Shown here: positions 42,707-50,808 of the stretch, one piece after another
Layout of the letters: each line of letters begins with the position of its first letter
How positions within the stretch are numbered: the first letter of the stretch is position 1
Assembly (NCBI GenBank): GCA_964607765.1
Contig: CAZSNT010000060.1
Location: forward strand, 1 to 50,808
Length of the DNA stretch: 50,808 nucleotides
Direction: 5' to 3'
Source of the DNA: CAZSNT01 sp964607765
Lineage (GTDB): Bacteria > Verrucomicrobiota > Lentisphaeria > Oligosphaerales > JABHEG01
The notes under the pieces: generated by a model
Told to the model about the DNA's origin: nothing
Databases searched by the model: none
What the model saw: the letters and a program-made list of their open reading frames with translations, nothing else
Program-made: the position numbers and the translations under genes

Positions 42707-43789
42707 TCACTCGTCCCGGGGCTCGTGGGCTGCCGAGAGTTCCGCGACCTCCTCTTCGGACAGCGCCCGCCTGAACACGACAGCGTCATCGATCGCCCCG
42801 CGCCAGTAGGCGCCGCGGTGCCGGTCCGTCCCGCCGAGGATGAGGGTGCCTTTGAACTCGCCGGGGGAGGCGACCGTTGTCTCCTGCGTGAGGCGGCCGT
42901 TCACGTAGAGTCTTGCATCGCCATCGTGGCAGGTAACGGCCACGTGTGTCCAACTGCGAGGCTGCAATCTGTACTCGTAGTCATTCACCTCGACCTCCTC
43001 GCCCCCACCCAAATCCACGTACGCCCCCAGCCCGCCGCGCGAGTTGCCCTGGATAGTGACGTACCCGTTTGTCATTCCGTCGAACAGCATGACACGTCGA
43101 TTGTTGATGCGGGTGTCGTCCGGCGCCACCCAGGCAGCCAGTGAGAAGGAGCCCACCTGCAGTCGCGGACCCGCGACGTAGTCCGACACGCCGTCGAAGG
43201 CGAGTGCGTTGCCGGAGACTCCGGCAGTCGGCTCGGCGCCCCGGACGCTTCCCGCCAGGCCGTTGCCGCTCGCGTCCTTCGCAGTCCCTTCATCGCCGTC
43301 AAACGTGTAGCTCAACACCAAGTCGTCCGGGAGCTGCGACGCGTCGATCAGGGGGGTGTCGACCTCCACACGCCGCTCACGGGGGGCGGCCAGGATCGCC
43401 GTGTGTCGACGGCGGGACCGCGCCGGGCCTTTGGTCAGATAGAACGCGGCCTGCGAACCGGGGTTGATCGTGCAGTCGTCATCAGCGACGTACAGGCCGT
43501 AGATCGTGTGACCGTGCGGCATCACGGTGAACCACATCTCGCCGTGCCGTTTCTCGGACTCTCCCCAAGCGCCCCGGTAGGTCCGGGCACCCGTCTGCTC
43601 GAACTGGAACGTGCCCGGACCGGTGCCGTAAGTATCGGTGTAAGTGCCCGCATTGCCCTCAATCCGAACTACACCCCATCCGCCCCCGGACCAAACCCCC
43701 GACAAATCGATGGGTGGAGCGACCACCGGAGCCACACCACACAACGCCGTCGCCGTCGATAACAGCACCAGTCCGAGTACTCTGTTCAT
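42707..43789 (-). CDS. Secreted LamG-domain protein
   Basis: 360 aa. GAGG lies 7 bases before the ATG. Signal peptide about 1-24. Residues 28-125 form a small beta domain (GVWSGGGWGVVRIEG, TYRGAWGESEKRHGEMWF), lipocalin-like in strand order. Residues 160-350 are a LamG/concanavalin-type jelly roll: LVLSYTFDGDEGTAKDASGN, SFSLAAWVAPDD, SWTHVAVTCHDGDARLYVNG, WRGAIDDAVVFRRALSEEE. Such modules bind glycans or other surfaces. The gene is encoded upstream of the sigma-fusion gene on the same strand (243-base spacer), and a second LamG protein is encoded at 46.7-49.7 kb. Confidence 0.9.
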   Translation of the reverse strand: MNRVLGLVLLSTATALCGVAPVVAPPIDLSGVWSGGGWGVVRIEGNAGTYTDTYGTGPGTFQFEQTGARTYRGAWGESEKRHGEMWFTVMPHGHTIYGLYVADDDCTINPGSQAAFYLTKGPARSRRRHTAILAAPRERRVEVDTPLIDASQLPDDLVLSYTFDGDEGTAKDASGNGLAGSVRGAEPTAGVSGNALAFDGVSDYVAGPRLQVGSFSLAAWVAPDDTRINNRRVMLFDGMTNGYVTIQGNSRGGLGAYVDLGGGEEVEVNDYEYRLQPRSWTHVAVTCHDGDARLYVNGRLTQETTVASPGEFKGTLILGGTDRHRGAYWRGAIDDAVVFRRALSEEEVAELSAAHEPRDE

Positions 43790-44082
43790 TGCACCGCCTC
43801 CTGCCCCCCACTCTCAATCCCAACCCCACTCCTGATTCCACGCCGCGACATTGTCCCCCCAACCTGAATGACGATCGGCAAACGCTGTTTTTCAGGACTG
43901 TGTTCCGCAGACACTACTCATTCTGCAATCAGAGAGCAAGAGCAACCGGAGCCAATCCATGGATGACAAGCTCATGTACAGGCGCCCTGCTCCCACTTGG
44001 TCTGAAGGGTTGCCTGTCGGGCCGGGAGTTTCGCGATGCACGCCGGTCACCGTGGCCAGGCACCGCGTCCATACTGATCCGC

Positions 44083-44110
44083 TTGCAAACGCGCGCGCGC
44101 GCTGTATCAT
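44083..44110 (+). promoter_or_regulatory. Candidate promoter with alternating GC spacer
   Basis: TTGCAA (44083-44088), 16-bp spacer, TATCAT (44105-44110). The spacer is AC(GC)6 followed by TG, i.e. 14 bases of alternating purine-pyrimidine that can adopt Z-DNA under negative supercoiling. It would drive the esterase gene from near 44117. Confidence 0.4.
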
Positions 44111-44116
44111 CAGTGA

Positions 44117-44251
44117 ATAATCCTGCTCGCCCCTGACAGCTATGCCGAACGCACCATCGCCAGGCTCATATTCGACCCGGTGTTCTTTGCCGACGGAACG
44201 TTGGCACGGCCGCGCGCGGACAGTTTTCTGAAGGACGAGAAGAGGCGCTGA
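44117..44251 (+). pseudogene. Possible 3' remnant of a degraded gene
   Basis: A 44-codon open stretch without an ATG start, running from just after a TGA to a TGA at 44249. The translated end (YAERTIARLIFDPVFFADG, then LARPRADSFLKDEKRR) has a protein-like composition and reads like the C-terminus of a lost gene. It ends 5 bases before the esterase ATG. The family cannot be identified from so short a piece, and it may be chance. Confidence 0.3.
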
Positions 44252-44256
44252 GACAG

Positions 44257-46557
44257 ATGGAGAGACTATTGATTCTGATGGCAATTGCCGCAACATGCAC
44301 ACCGGGCCTGGCGCAGGAGACACTGCCGCTGCTGACGGATGGGAAGCCCCCTCAGACGGTTGACGAACTGTGGGCCGACTTCGACCCGCGCAGGGAGCCG
44401 CTCGACGTCGAAGTCCTGAAGGAGTGGGAACAGGACGGCGTGGTGCTGAAGGTGCTCCGCTACCGCATCGGCGTCTTCAAGGGACAGAAGGCGATGATGG
44501 GCGCCGTCTACGGTTACCCGAAAGGCGGGAAGAGCCTGCCCGGGCTCGTGCAGATCCACGGCGGCGGACAATACGCGCACTGGAACGCGTGCTTCACGAA
44601 TGCCAAGCGCGGCTACGCCACGGTCTCCATTTCCTGGGCGGGGCGCATCGACGCGCCGGGCCACCGCGTGACGCCTGACGTTGTGAAGCTGTTCTGGGAA
44701 GACAAGACGGACGACCCCAAGTACAAGCTCACCACCGACTGGGGTGCGCTGGACGGCTACCACGCATCGTTCCGGTACGCGCACGGGTTCAGCCGTGCCG
44801 TGCCCCACGAACACACGCTGGACACGGTGGAGTCGCCGCGCAACGACTCCTGGTTCCTGTGCACGCTCGGCGCGCGCCGGGCCCTGACGTTTCTTGAACG
44901 GCAACCGCAGGTCGACGGCGACAGACTGGGAGCCTACGGGCATTCCATGGGCGGCAAGCTCACGGTCATGGTTGCGGGCTCGGATGAACGGGTCAAGGCA
45001 GCCGCACCGTCCTGCGGCGGCGTCAGCCACCGCGACGACAAGAACGGCCTTGTCCGGGCAATGATCTGCGACGATGCCTACCTCAAACGCATCACCTGCC
45101 CGATCGTCTTCCTCAGTCCTGCCAACGACTTCCACGGCCGCATCGAGGACCTGCAGAGCGCGGTCACGGAGATCCAGAGCGCCGAGTGGCGCGTCACCTG
45201 CGCGCCGCACCACCAACACCAGGACACCGCGGCGTACGAGGTGGCCACGCAGCTGTGGTTCGACCAGTACCTGAAACGAGCGTTTGCCTGGCCGCGAACG
45301 CCGCGAACCGAGCTGGCTCTGAAAACCGACAGCAGCATCCCCATGTTCCGAGTCACGCCGGACTCGTCGCGGGAAGCCGTGGCCGTGGACGTGTTCTACA
45401 CGCAGCAGGGCGACGCGGAGGCCAGGAGCCGATTCTGGCACCACGTCGCGCCGGTGAAGACCGGTGACACCTGGACCGCGTCCGTGCCAATCCTGGACGT
45501 CGCGAAACCGCTCTGGGTGTACGCCAACGTGCTGTACGCGCTGGATGCGCCGGTGACGGGGGCGGGATACTACTACGGCACCTACACCACCAGCAGCGCC
45601 AACGTCTCCTCGCTGATGCGCATGGTCACGCCGGCAGAGCTGAGGCAGGCCGAGGTCAAAGCAACCGTGCAGCCCTCGCTGCTCATCGAAGACTTCACGG
45701 GTGACTGGAAGAAAGAGTGGTTCATCTACTCCAACGACCCGCAGAATTGGCACCGGAATACGCGTAAAATCCACGACGACAAGTACCGTGCCCCGGCGTT
45801 CGCCAAACTGGCCCTCGACGTGCGCTCGGACGAGCCGAACAAGCTGGTGATCGGGCTCGACGGCTTCGCTGCGGAGGCCGAACTCGGTGGGGGAACGAAG
45901 TGGCAGCAGGTGATGCTCTTCCCAACCGATTTCAGGAGTGCGGAGGGGAGCGCGAAGCTGGACTGGGAGGGGATCACCGAGCTGAGACTGAGCCAGAACG
46001 AGATCTTGAGCCCCAAAGAAGGGGAACGGGTCCGGTTGGGCGGAGAATGGCAAGGCCCGCCCCCGAGATTCCGCAGCTTGCGCTGGGTCCCGGGCACGCG
46101 GGAGGAGCTCAGTGCACGGCGCACAGTCAAGCTGCTGGATGCCGCGGTCGTCGATGGCAGGAGATATCTGGACATCCGCTACGCCGACCTCCACAGCGAC
46201 GGCTACAAGGCCGTCATGAACACCTGGCTGAACGGCAACCCCCTGGTCATTGACGGCAAGACCTACGCGCACGGACTCACAACTCACGCGCCGGCCGAGA
46301 CACGTTTCTTCCTCGGCGGCAAGTTCACGCGGTTCCGCGCCATCGCCCAGGCCTGGGCCAATGCGACTGTCTCGTTCCAGGTCCACGTCGACGACAGAGT
46401 GGTTCTGGACACAGATGTGCTCAAGCGCTGGCAGACGGTCCCCGTCGACATACCTCTCGACGGGGCGCAGGAGCTCAAGCTGGTCGTGAGCGACGGCGGC
46501 AACGGCAAGGGCGGCGACCATGGCAGTTGGGTGGATGCGCATGTAGCGGATGAGTAG
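44257..46557 (+). CDS. Secreted alpha/beta-hydrolase (acetyl xylan esterase-like) with C-terminal NPCBM-like domain
   Basis: 766 aa with a signal peptide at 1-19 (LLILMAIAATCTPGLAQ). Residues about 75-340 are an alpha/beta hydrolase: oxyanion region VQIHGGGQYAHWN, nucleophile elbow YGHSMGG with Ser near 230, and likely acid and His in FLSPANDFHGR and CAPHHQHQDT. This pattern is seen in acetyl xylan esterases and related deacylases. A beta-rich middle follows. Residues about 625-766 match an NPCBM-type module (YLDIRYADLH, DGKTYAHGLTTHAPAE, FQVHVDDRVVLDTDV), a carbohydrate-binding domain common in PVC glycan enzymes. It should deacylate plant or algal polysaccharide outside the cell. The exact substrate is not readable. 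It is followed by a LamG lipoprotein gene on the same strand. Confidence 0.9.
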   Translation: MERLLILMAIAATCTPGLAQETLPLLTDGKPPQTVDELWADFDPRREPLDVEVLKEWEQDGVVLKVLRYRIGVFKGQKAMMGAVYGYPKGGKSLPGLVQIHGGGQYAHWNACFTNAKRGYATVSISWAGRIDAPGHRVTPDVVKLFWEDKTDDPKYKLTTDWGALDGYHASFRYAHGFSRAVPHEHTLDTVESPRNDSWFLCTLGARRALTFLERQPQVDGDRLGAYGHSMGGKLTVMVAGSDERVKAAAPSCGGVSHRDDKNGLVRAMICDDAYLKRITCPIVFLSPANDFHGRIEDLQSAVTEIQSAEWRVTCAPHHQHQDTAAYEVATQLWFDQYLKRAFAWPRTPRTELALKTDSSIPMFRVTPDSSREAVAVDVFYTQQGDAEARSRFWHHVAPVKTGDTWTASVPILDVAKPLWVYANVLYALDAPVTGAGYYYGTYTTSSANVSSLMRMVTPAELRQAEVKATVQPSLLIEDFTGDWKKEWFIYSNDPQNWHRNTRKIHDDKYRAPAFAKLALDVRSDEPNKLVIGLDGFAAEAELGGGTKWQQVMLFPTDFRSAEGSAKLDWEGITELRLSQNEILSPKEGERVRLGGEWQGPPPRFRSLRWVPGTREELSARRTVKLLDAAVVDGRRYLDIRYADLHSDGYKAVMNTWLNGNPLVIDGKTYAHGLTTHAPAETRFFLGGKFTRFRAIAQAWANATVSFQVHVDDRVVLDTDVLKRWQTVPVDIPLDGAQELKLVVSDGGNGKGGDHGSWVDAHVADE

Positions 46558-46731
46558 GCGGGAGGCGGGAGGACAACCGGTTACTCCGTCTTCCTGCTTC
46601 GTCTCTCTGTGGTCCCCCGCGAGACGAACGAGGAGGGAGGACGAGGGGGGAAGACGAAGTAGGAAGACGAAGTATGGGGTGTCACGCCACCTGACGCCCG
46701 GCACCTGACAGGATGAGGAAGGAAGACGAAG
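46558..46731 (+). repeat. Post-stop 7-mer and 13-mer repeats with an inverted copy
   Basis: GCGGGAG occurs twice directly after the esterase stop (46558-46571). GGAAGACGAAGTA occurs twice in tandem (46649-46674), and a third GGAAGACGAAG (46721-46731) abuts the next ATG. CGTCTTCCTGCTTCGTC (46587-46603) is an inverted copy of GACGAAGTAGGAAGACG (46653-46669) with one mismatch. ACCTGAC occurs twice (46689-46717 region). Confidence 0.8.
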
Positions 46732-49710
46732 ATGATTAACGCAGACTGGATCGCGTCCGCCGCACTTGTTCTGGGGGCGGGCACGTTGTTGCTCACAGGG
46801 TGTGTCACTCGCCCGCATGGCCCCGTGCCGGGACAGCCGGGCACGGCAACCCGGCAGGACTTCTCCTACGGCTATTGGCTCAACGGCTGGCGGAAACCCG
46901 CGGATGGCGCCGCGCCTGACATCCTCTGCCTCGAAACCGGACACTACGCGTTCGCCCTGGACATTGCCGATCTCTCGACGGCCCGTTTCGGGCTGCTCGA
47001 CGACGATGCTGACTACGAGCGAAGCCTTGCCGCCGGCGCGCAGCGTCTGGACGCGCTGCAACCTGCCAAACTCGCGGTCGAATTGGAGCTTGACGGCAAG
47101 ACGTACCGCGCTGTGCGTGCCCCGCGGAAGGGAGCGCGGATGTGGGAGTCCGGGCGCATCGCCCAGCACTTCGACCTGCTCGACCTGAGGTTCGTAGACG
47201 AGGCCGGAAACCAGCTCCCCTGCTTCGGCAGACTGGACGTGGTCGCGTGGCCGGGAAGCCTGACGTTCACGGCCGAGCTCGCGCCCGACCTGCTCTACAC
47301 GGACGGGCCGTGCCAAGGCGTGGTCGGCAGCGGTCTCTGCATCGTCGACAAGCCGCTGGACATTCCGCACAGCCCGGAGCTGGAGCCCGAGAAACTCACT
47401 GCCGAGTGCTGGGTTAACATCCCGGAGAGGATGAACCCGAAAGTCTACGGGTGGATGCTCTGCAAGAACGACCACGAATGGGGGGAAGGCAACTACGGGC
47501 TCATGTGGCGCAACGGCAGGGCCGTTGCGGTGCTTAACAACGTCGGCGGCAGAGACAAGCAGCAGATGATCGCACACCACGGGGGCCTCGAACAGGGGAA
47601 GTGGCACCACTTCGCGCTGACGTATGACGGTGCGACCATGCGATTCTACGTGGACGGCAGAGAGCATGGGAACAAGGCGATCAGCGAACCGCGCACGCGC
47701 GGCAATGGCATTCTGCGCATCGGCAAACGGGCAGACGGCAATTTCGGGGTGGTCAACGGCCTCTACGACCAGGTCCGAATATGGAACCGGGCGCTGACTG
47801 CCGACGAGCTCAGGGCGCACGCCGCCAAGCCCAACGCCGTGGCGAACCGCGACGGTCTCGTGTTCGAGGAGACCTTCGATGCAGAGCACGAGTTCGAAGC
47901 TCCCGTCTGGCACAACGCAAGAGTGCGAATCGGGTTTGAAGGCAGCTCCCTGCGCTGGCAGGACGAAGCGCTTGTGACGGGCGCCTGGAAAATGGGCGAA
48001 AAGAAGAGCGTCAGCCTCAACTGCGACCTCACCGGACATCACATGACGGACGGACCCGCGACCGTCCGGGTTTCGGCATCGGACGATCAGCAGTTCCCGG
48101 TCCGTTTCGATCCTGCCATGAACTGTTACGCGGCCGTGGTCAAAGGCCTGAAGCGCTCGTTCCGCGGCGGCTATGTCAAGATCACGGACTACGATGAGTT
48201 CGACATCGTGCTGGACTGCCCGGAGCACGTGACACGCCCCGTCCCGTTCCTGCTCGACTTCCGCAACCCGGCGAACATCACGGGGCTCGTGCCCATCCTC
48301 TGCCATGCAGACGGCACTCCCACGGGCGTGCACGTGCAGCTCAGCAAGAACTGGCACTACCGTCCCATGGGCGCTTACCTCAGGGCGTACATGCTGCTGC
48401 CGGTCAAACCAGGGCAGAACCGGTACCGGCTCCGCATTCCGTACGGGTTCTACGGCACGCTGCCTTCCGCCAGTCACGGTCAGCTCTGCCTGATCGGCTA
48501 CGGCGGCAACCAGCGCTGGGATCAGTTGGCCCTCGCCTGCGGCGGCGAATCCATCACGTTCGACGCGGACATGAGCCTGACCAATGTCGCCGTCTGCGAT
48601 GTCCGCACGCCGCTGGGCCGCGCCGGCAAAGACGGCAATACCTGGGGCTGGACGGATGCCGGCTGGGGCGGCGACTGGCTGGGTGTGCACGGCGCCGATG
48701 ACTGGAAGCTCACCTTCACGGGAATGAAAACCGCCTACCTCGCGCACGGGCCCTGTCTGTCGGATGTCCTGTACAAAGGCGCGTACGGAAGCGACCGGGA
48801 CGTGCTTGTGGACGCCAGAGTCCAGCTGCCGCGCACCGATGACTACGGTCGGACTTTCCAGCACCTGACGTACCGGTTCCAGCGCGAACTCGATGCCGCC
48901 AACAGCTACCTGCTCAGACGCCACGCCAGAGCATTCGACAGTCTCGTGGCTTACGGGAACGCGGACGGTCTGATCGCGGAGAAGCGGGTCACGGCCAACC
49001 TGAAGAAGGGCGACCTGCTCATACCGCCAACCGAGCTGACAGGCCCCGGCCCCTGGTGGGTCGCGTTCCCGGAGCGCGACAGCAAGCCGACCGGGTATGT
49101 CTCCCTGATCATCCGCGATTACGCGGCGTGCTTCGGCGGCACGCTCACGCGCAACCCGTTCCTGATGGCGCGCGTGGAGAAGCGAGAGGGCGACAAGGCA
49201 TCGCTCGAGACCTGGTTCGTGCCCCCGCCCGACGTGGACACCTACAAGCCGGGTGATTGGGTGACGCTCGACACGGAGTGGGTGCATCTGGTCACGGAAG
49301 CTGACAAGTACGGCGGCCCCAACGACGCCTACCGCCAACACCTGGCGCAGACCCCGCGGTCCTGGAAAACGACCCACCGCGAGGTCGTGGGCAACACTCT
49401 CGACGTCGAGGTCAAGGGCGGCGAACTGCTGCAGCGACTGCCCATCGTGGTCCGGGCGACAGAGCCCAAAGTGACCGTAACGATCCAAGGCGGCGTCGGG
49501 CACGTCCCAATCCGGTTCGAGGGGCTCCGGACGGCCGACGGCTACGCCCTGTACGAACAGGCAGGCTTCCGGAGGAACAGACTCGACCAGTCAGTCCACG
49601 GCAACGACTACTGGCAGACGGACTACGACGCGAGAACCAACACCTACAAAATGACGTTCAACCTGCCGCTCGATGGCAAGGCAACGTCGACGTGGGTGCT
49701 CAAGCGGTAG
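46732..49710 (+). CDS. Lipoprotein with LamG domain, function unknown
   Basis: 992 aa. A lipobox LTGC with Cys24 makes it a lipoprotein. The N-terminal 190 residues are beta-rich, beginning FSYGYWLNGWRKP. A LamG/concanavalin module lies at about 215-365: ECWVNIPERM, GKWHHFALTYDGATMRFYVD, GLYDQVRIWNRALTADELRA. The remaining 620 residues are beta-sandwich-like without a catalytic motif I can name (VPFLLDFRNPANITGLVPIL, NSYLLRRHARAFDSLVAYG). This could be a surface glycan-binding protein or an uncharacterised carbohydrate-active enzyme. It follows the esterase after a 174-base repeat-rich spacer; GGAAG for ribosome binding is supplied by the third repeat copy. Confidence 0.88.
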   Translation: MINADWIASAALVLGAGTLLLTGCVTRPHGPVPGQPGTATRQDFSYGYWLNGWRKPADGAAPDILCLETGHYAFALDIADLSTARFGLLDDDADYERSLAAGAQRLDALQPAKLAVELELDGKTYRAVRAPRKGARMWESGRIAQHFDLLDLRFVDEAGNQLPCFGRLDVVAWPGSLTFTAELAPDLLYTDGPCQGVVGSGLCIVDKPLDIPHSPELEPEKLTAECWVNIPERMNPKVYGWMLCKNDHEWGEGNYGLMWRNGRAVAVLNNVGGRDKQQMIAHHGGLEQGKWHHFALTYDGATMRFYVDGREHGNKAISEPRTRGNGILRIGKRADGNFGVVNGLYDQVRIWNRALTADELRAHAAKPNAVANRDGLVFEETFDAEHEFEAPVWHNARVRIGFEGSSLRWQDEALVTGAWKMGEKKSVSLNCDLTGHHMTDGPATVRVSASDDQQFPVRFDPAMNCYAAVVKGLKRSFRGGYVKITDYDEFDIVLDCPEHVTRPVPFLLDFRNPANITGLVPILCHADGTPTGVHVQLSKNWHYRPMGAYLRAYMLLPVKPGQNRYRLRIPYGFYGTLPSASHGQLCLIGYGGNQRWDQLALACGGESITFDADMSLTNVAVCDVRTPLGRAGKDGNTWGWTDAGWGGDWLGVHGADDWKLTFTGMKTAYLAHGPCLSDVLYKGAYGSDRDVLVDARVQLPRTDDYGRTFQHLTYRFQRELDAANSYLLRRHARAFDSLVAYGNADGLIAEKRVTANLKKGDLLIPPTELTGPGPWWVAFPERDSKPTGYVSLIIRDYAACFGGTLTRNPFLMARVEKREGDKASLETWFVPPPDVDTYKPGDWVTLDTEWVHLVTEADKYGGPNDAYRQHLAQTPRSWKTTHREVVGNTLDVEVKGGELLQRLPIVVRATEPKVTVTIQGGVGHVPIRFEGLRTADGYALYEQAGFRRNRLDQSVHGNDYWQTDYDARTNTYKMTFNLPLDGKATSTWVLKR

Positions 49711-49718
49711 AGGGCTGA

Positions 49719-49755
49719 GGTGGGCGTCGCCCACCGGGCGGGTCGCGCCCCGCCC
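49719..49755 (+). terminator. Twin GC hairpins after the LamG lipoprotein gene
   Basis: GGTGGGCG-T-CGCCCACC (49719-49735) is immediately followed by GGGCGGG/CCCGCCC (49736-49742 and 49749-49755, 6-nt loop), then CCTACA. It starts 9 bases after the stop and has no T tract. Terminator or dispersed hairpin element; the CTAC tail recalls the element at 25-39 and 37949-37963. Confidence 0.45.
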
Positions 49756-49899
49756 CTACATCGTCCGTCCGGCACGCGACCGTTGCGGGTCAGTCTGTTC
49801 CCGGATCCCGAGCGCCCGGTCGCCATCATCTTCCGTGTCGAACGCCGGGGTGTGCAGCCCGAGGTACGAGGGTCCACACCACCCGTTTGTTGGCGGCAT

Positions 49900-50190
49900 C
49901 TATCGCGCCAGCAGCACGTACAGGAACCAAACAAAAAGCGCTGCGGTCACGAAGAGAGCAGCTCTTTTCCTTCTGCTCCTCAGATACGCGTCCCACGCTT
50001 CTTCATCAAGATAGCATTCGGTCCCGTGCAACCTGATGGCCCCATTCGACACAAGACGCTGGAAGTACCATTTGCTTGAGTAGGGCACATCAGTTTGTGC
50101 GATTGCTGTATCGGGTGACAGAGCACCACGGTCACGCAAGAACGTGATGGTTCGCTTCATTCGGATGATCACTACGGCTGCAGCTGACAT
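49900..50190 (-). CDS. Small protein with basic N-terminus and C-terminal membrane anchor
   Basis: 96 aa from the ATG at 50190; an ATG at 50160 gives 86 aa and is also plausible, because neither has a clear ribosome site. A start at 50340 is rejected since it would overlap the neighbouring gene in another frame. The soluble part (MKRTITFLRDRGALSPDTAI, then YSSKWYFQRLVSNGAIRLHG) looks like a compact helix-beta domain with a small winged-helix flavour. The C-terminus is a basic stretch (RSRRKRA) and one membrane helix (LFVTAALFVWFLYVLL). Tail-anchored in the inner membrane. Function unknown. Confidence 0.6.
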   Translation of the reverse strand: MSAAAVVIIRMKRTITFLRDRGALSPDTAIAQTDVPYSSKWYFQRLVSNGAIRLHGTECYLDEEAWDAYLRSRRKRAALFVTAALFVWFLYVLLAR

Positions 50191-50275
50191 CTTCCGCTCA
50201 GTCCTTAATTCCTTCACTCGCTTCGACAGGGCCTGCTGCGCCGGGCCGCCAGAGCGAAGCGCCGGCGGTGCGGCG

Positions 50276-50623
50276 TCAGCCAGCACCCATTGGCTGTGTG
50301 TCTGTTTCTGTGTTCCGTCTTCTGGCGCGCCGCACGACAAAGGCCGATACTCCGCCGACTGTCGATGCCACTATGCCGGGAGCCCACCCGAACCCCATGG
50401 CTGCGGCGATATCCCGCCCCTGGGGAAGGCCAGACGCCAGTTCCAGTGGCATCAGGCTACCCAGCACTGCAAACGTGCCGATTGAGAGCACGGCCATCAT
50501 CCACGCGATCGCCACACCGTAGTAGTATCGGCCGCCGCGGTATACGTAGATGCCCGGCACAGCAAACACTGCTGAAAAGCAGATGAGTCCCGCTGCTGTG
50601 GAGATAATTGCCCGGATCATCAT
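50276..50623 (-). CDS. Small multi-pass membrane protein
   Basis: 115 aa (or 114 from the second ATG). Three hydrophobic segments: about 3-27 (AIISTAAGLICFSAVFAVPG), 36-60 (VAIAWMMAVLSIGTFAVLGS) and 78-97 (APGIVASTVGGVSAFVV). A basic tail RRARRRN follows, which by the positive-inside rule puts the C-terminus in the cytoplasm. No known family. It lies 85 bases upstream of the tail-anchored protein on the same strand, so the two may form a small operon. Confidence 0.6.
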   Translation of the reverse strand: MMIRAIISTAAGLICFSAVFAVPGIYVYRGGRYYYGVAIAWMMAVLSIGTFAVLGSLMPLELASGLPQGRDIAAAMGFGWAPGIVASTVGGVSAFVVRRARRRNTETDTQPMGAG

Positions 50624-50732
50624 TTCTCTTCACACAACACCGGCGATGAGCGGCCGCGGGTCACAGAGGTCCACCTCCATTGGTCTTGTTCGCCGAACAG
50701 CCTCTCTGCCAACACCTTACCGTAGCAGCCCC

Positions 50733-50749
50733 CCACCCCAACGGGGTGG
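50733..50749. other. Perfect 7-bp GC hairpin
   Basis: CCACCCC-AAC-GGGGTGG, 110 bases upstream of the small membrane-protein gene. No T tract. The rest of the right edge (50624-50808) shows no gene. Confidence 0.35.
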
Positions 50750-50808
50750 AACCTGCCAGCCCGGGGAGAGCGCCGAAGGCACGGCCCGCGTCGAAGACCG
50801 GGAGCGAA

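Larger units (their letters stand above)
43790..44256. other. Intergenic region between LamG and esterase genes
   Basis: 467 bases between divergent genes. It holds a candidate plus-strand promoter with a (GC)6 spacer (44083-44110) and a possible gene remnant (44117-44251). The rest, 43800-44080, shows pyrimidine-rich sequence near the LamG gene and no convincing ORF or hairpin. Confidence 0.5.

Noticed and set aside
43892..44323. A 143-aa minus-strand frame in the esterase upstream region
   Set aside because: It overlaps the start of the esterase gene on the other strand, has no ribosome site and has no protein-like pattern.
44266..49503. A 1745-aa open frame on the minus strand opposite the esterase and lipoprotein genes
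   Set aside because: It is the mirror of two well-supported plus-strand genes with signal peptides and domains. High-GC codon bias removes stops from this antisense frame, and its translation is His/Val/Arg/Gln-rich without domains.

Overview
The window comes from a high-GC, diderm bacterium. A large outer-membrane beta-barrel gene, several Sec signal peptides and a lipoprotein signal show two membranes. The gene content points to the PVC superphylum or a neighbouring uncultivated lineage (Lentisphaerota, Kiritimatiellota or Planctomycetota-like). The pointers are an ECF sigma factor fused to a membrane-anchored sensor-like tail, an HzsA-related cytochrome, a MoxR/DUF58/BatA/DUF4175 operon, LamG and NPCBM-type secreted proteins, and a non-haem UroD-family protein. 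This placement is inference: there is no rRNA or other phylogenetic marker, and I saw no tRNA, CRISPR array or insertion sequence. Promoters that can be read are sigma70-like.

Layout. 0-1 kb: an unknown cysteine-containing protein. 1-16.4 kb (minus strand): a tightly packed operon reading MoxR ATPase, DUF58, BatA-like vWA, vWA/PA14/GATase-like membrane protein, giant DUF4175-like coiled-coil membrane protein, and secreted prenyltransferase-fold protein. It is followed by a receiver/Ser-Thr-kinase fusion with its own promoter. 16.6-20.7 kb (minus): a small unknown protein and a secreted tri-haem HzsA-related protein. 20.8-27.2 kb (plus): mrfB, mrfA and a second mrfA, probably DNA repair, transcribed divergently from the cytochrome gene; the mrfB mRNA looks leaderless. 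27.2-37.7 kb (minus): five exported proteins in one apparent operon (outer-membrane barrel, two small secreted proteins, a 1038-aa secreted protein with a kinase-like domain, a 1199-aa secreted protein with duplicated domains). None has a recognisable function, and this is the best candidate for an undescribed system. 38-40 kb: GNAT acetyltransferase and UroD-family protein. 40-42.5 kb: sigma factor/degenerate M28 peptidase/PDZ/glycogen-binding fusion. 42.7-49.7 kb: secreted LamG protein, secreted esterase with a C-terminal NPCBM-like domain, and LamG lipoprotein, suggesting glycan use. 49.9-50.6 kb: two small membrane proteins.

A recurring feature is a family of short degenerate tandem repeats (7-, 8- and 13-mers) in the spacers. 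Several start right at, or span, the stop codon of the preceding gene. Separately, a GC-rich hairpin element carrying a CTACGGGGG core occurs at the left edge and again near 37.95 kb.
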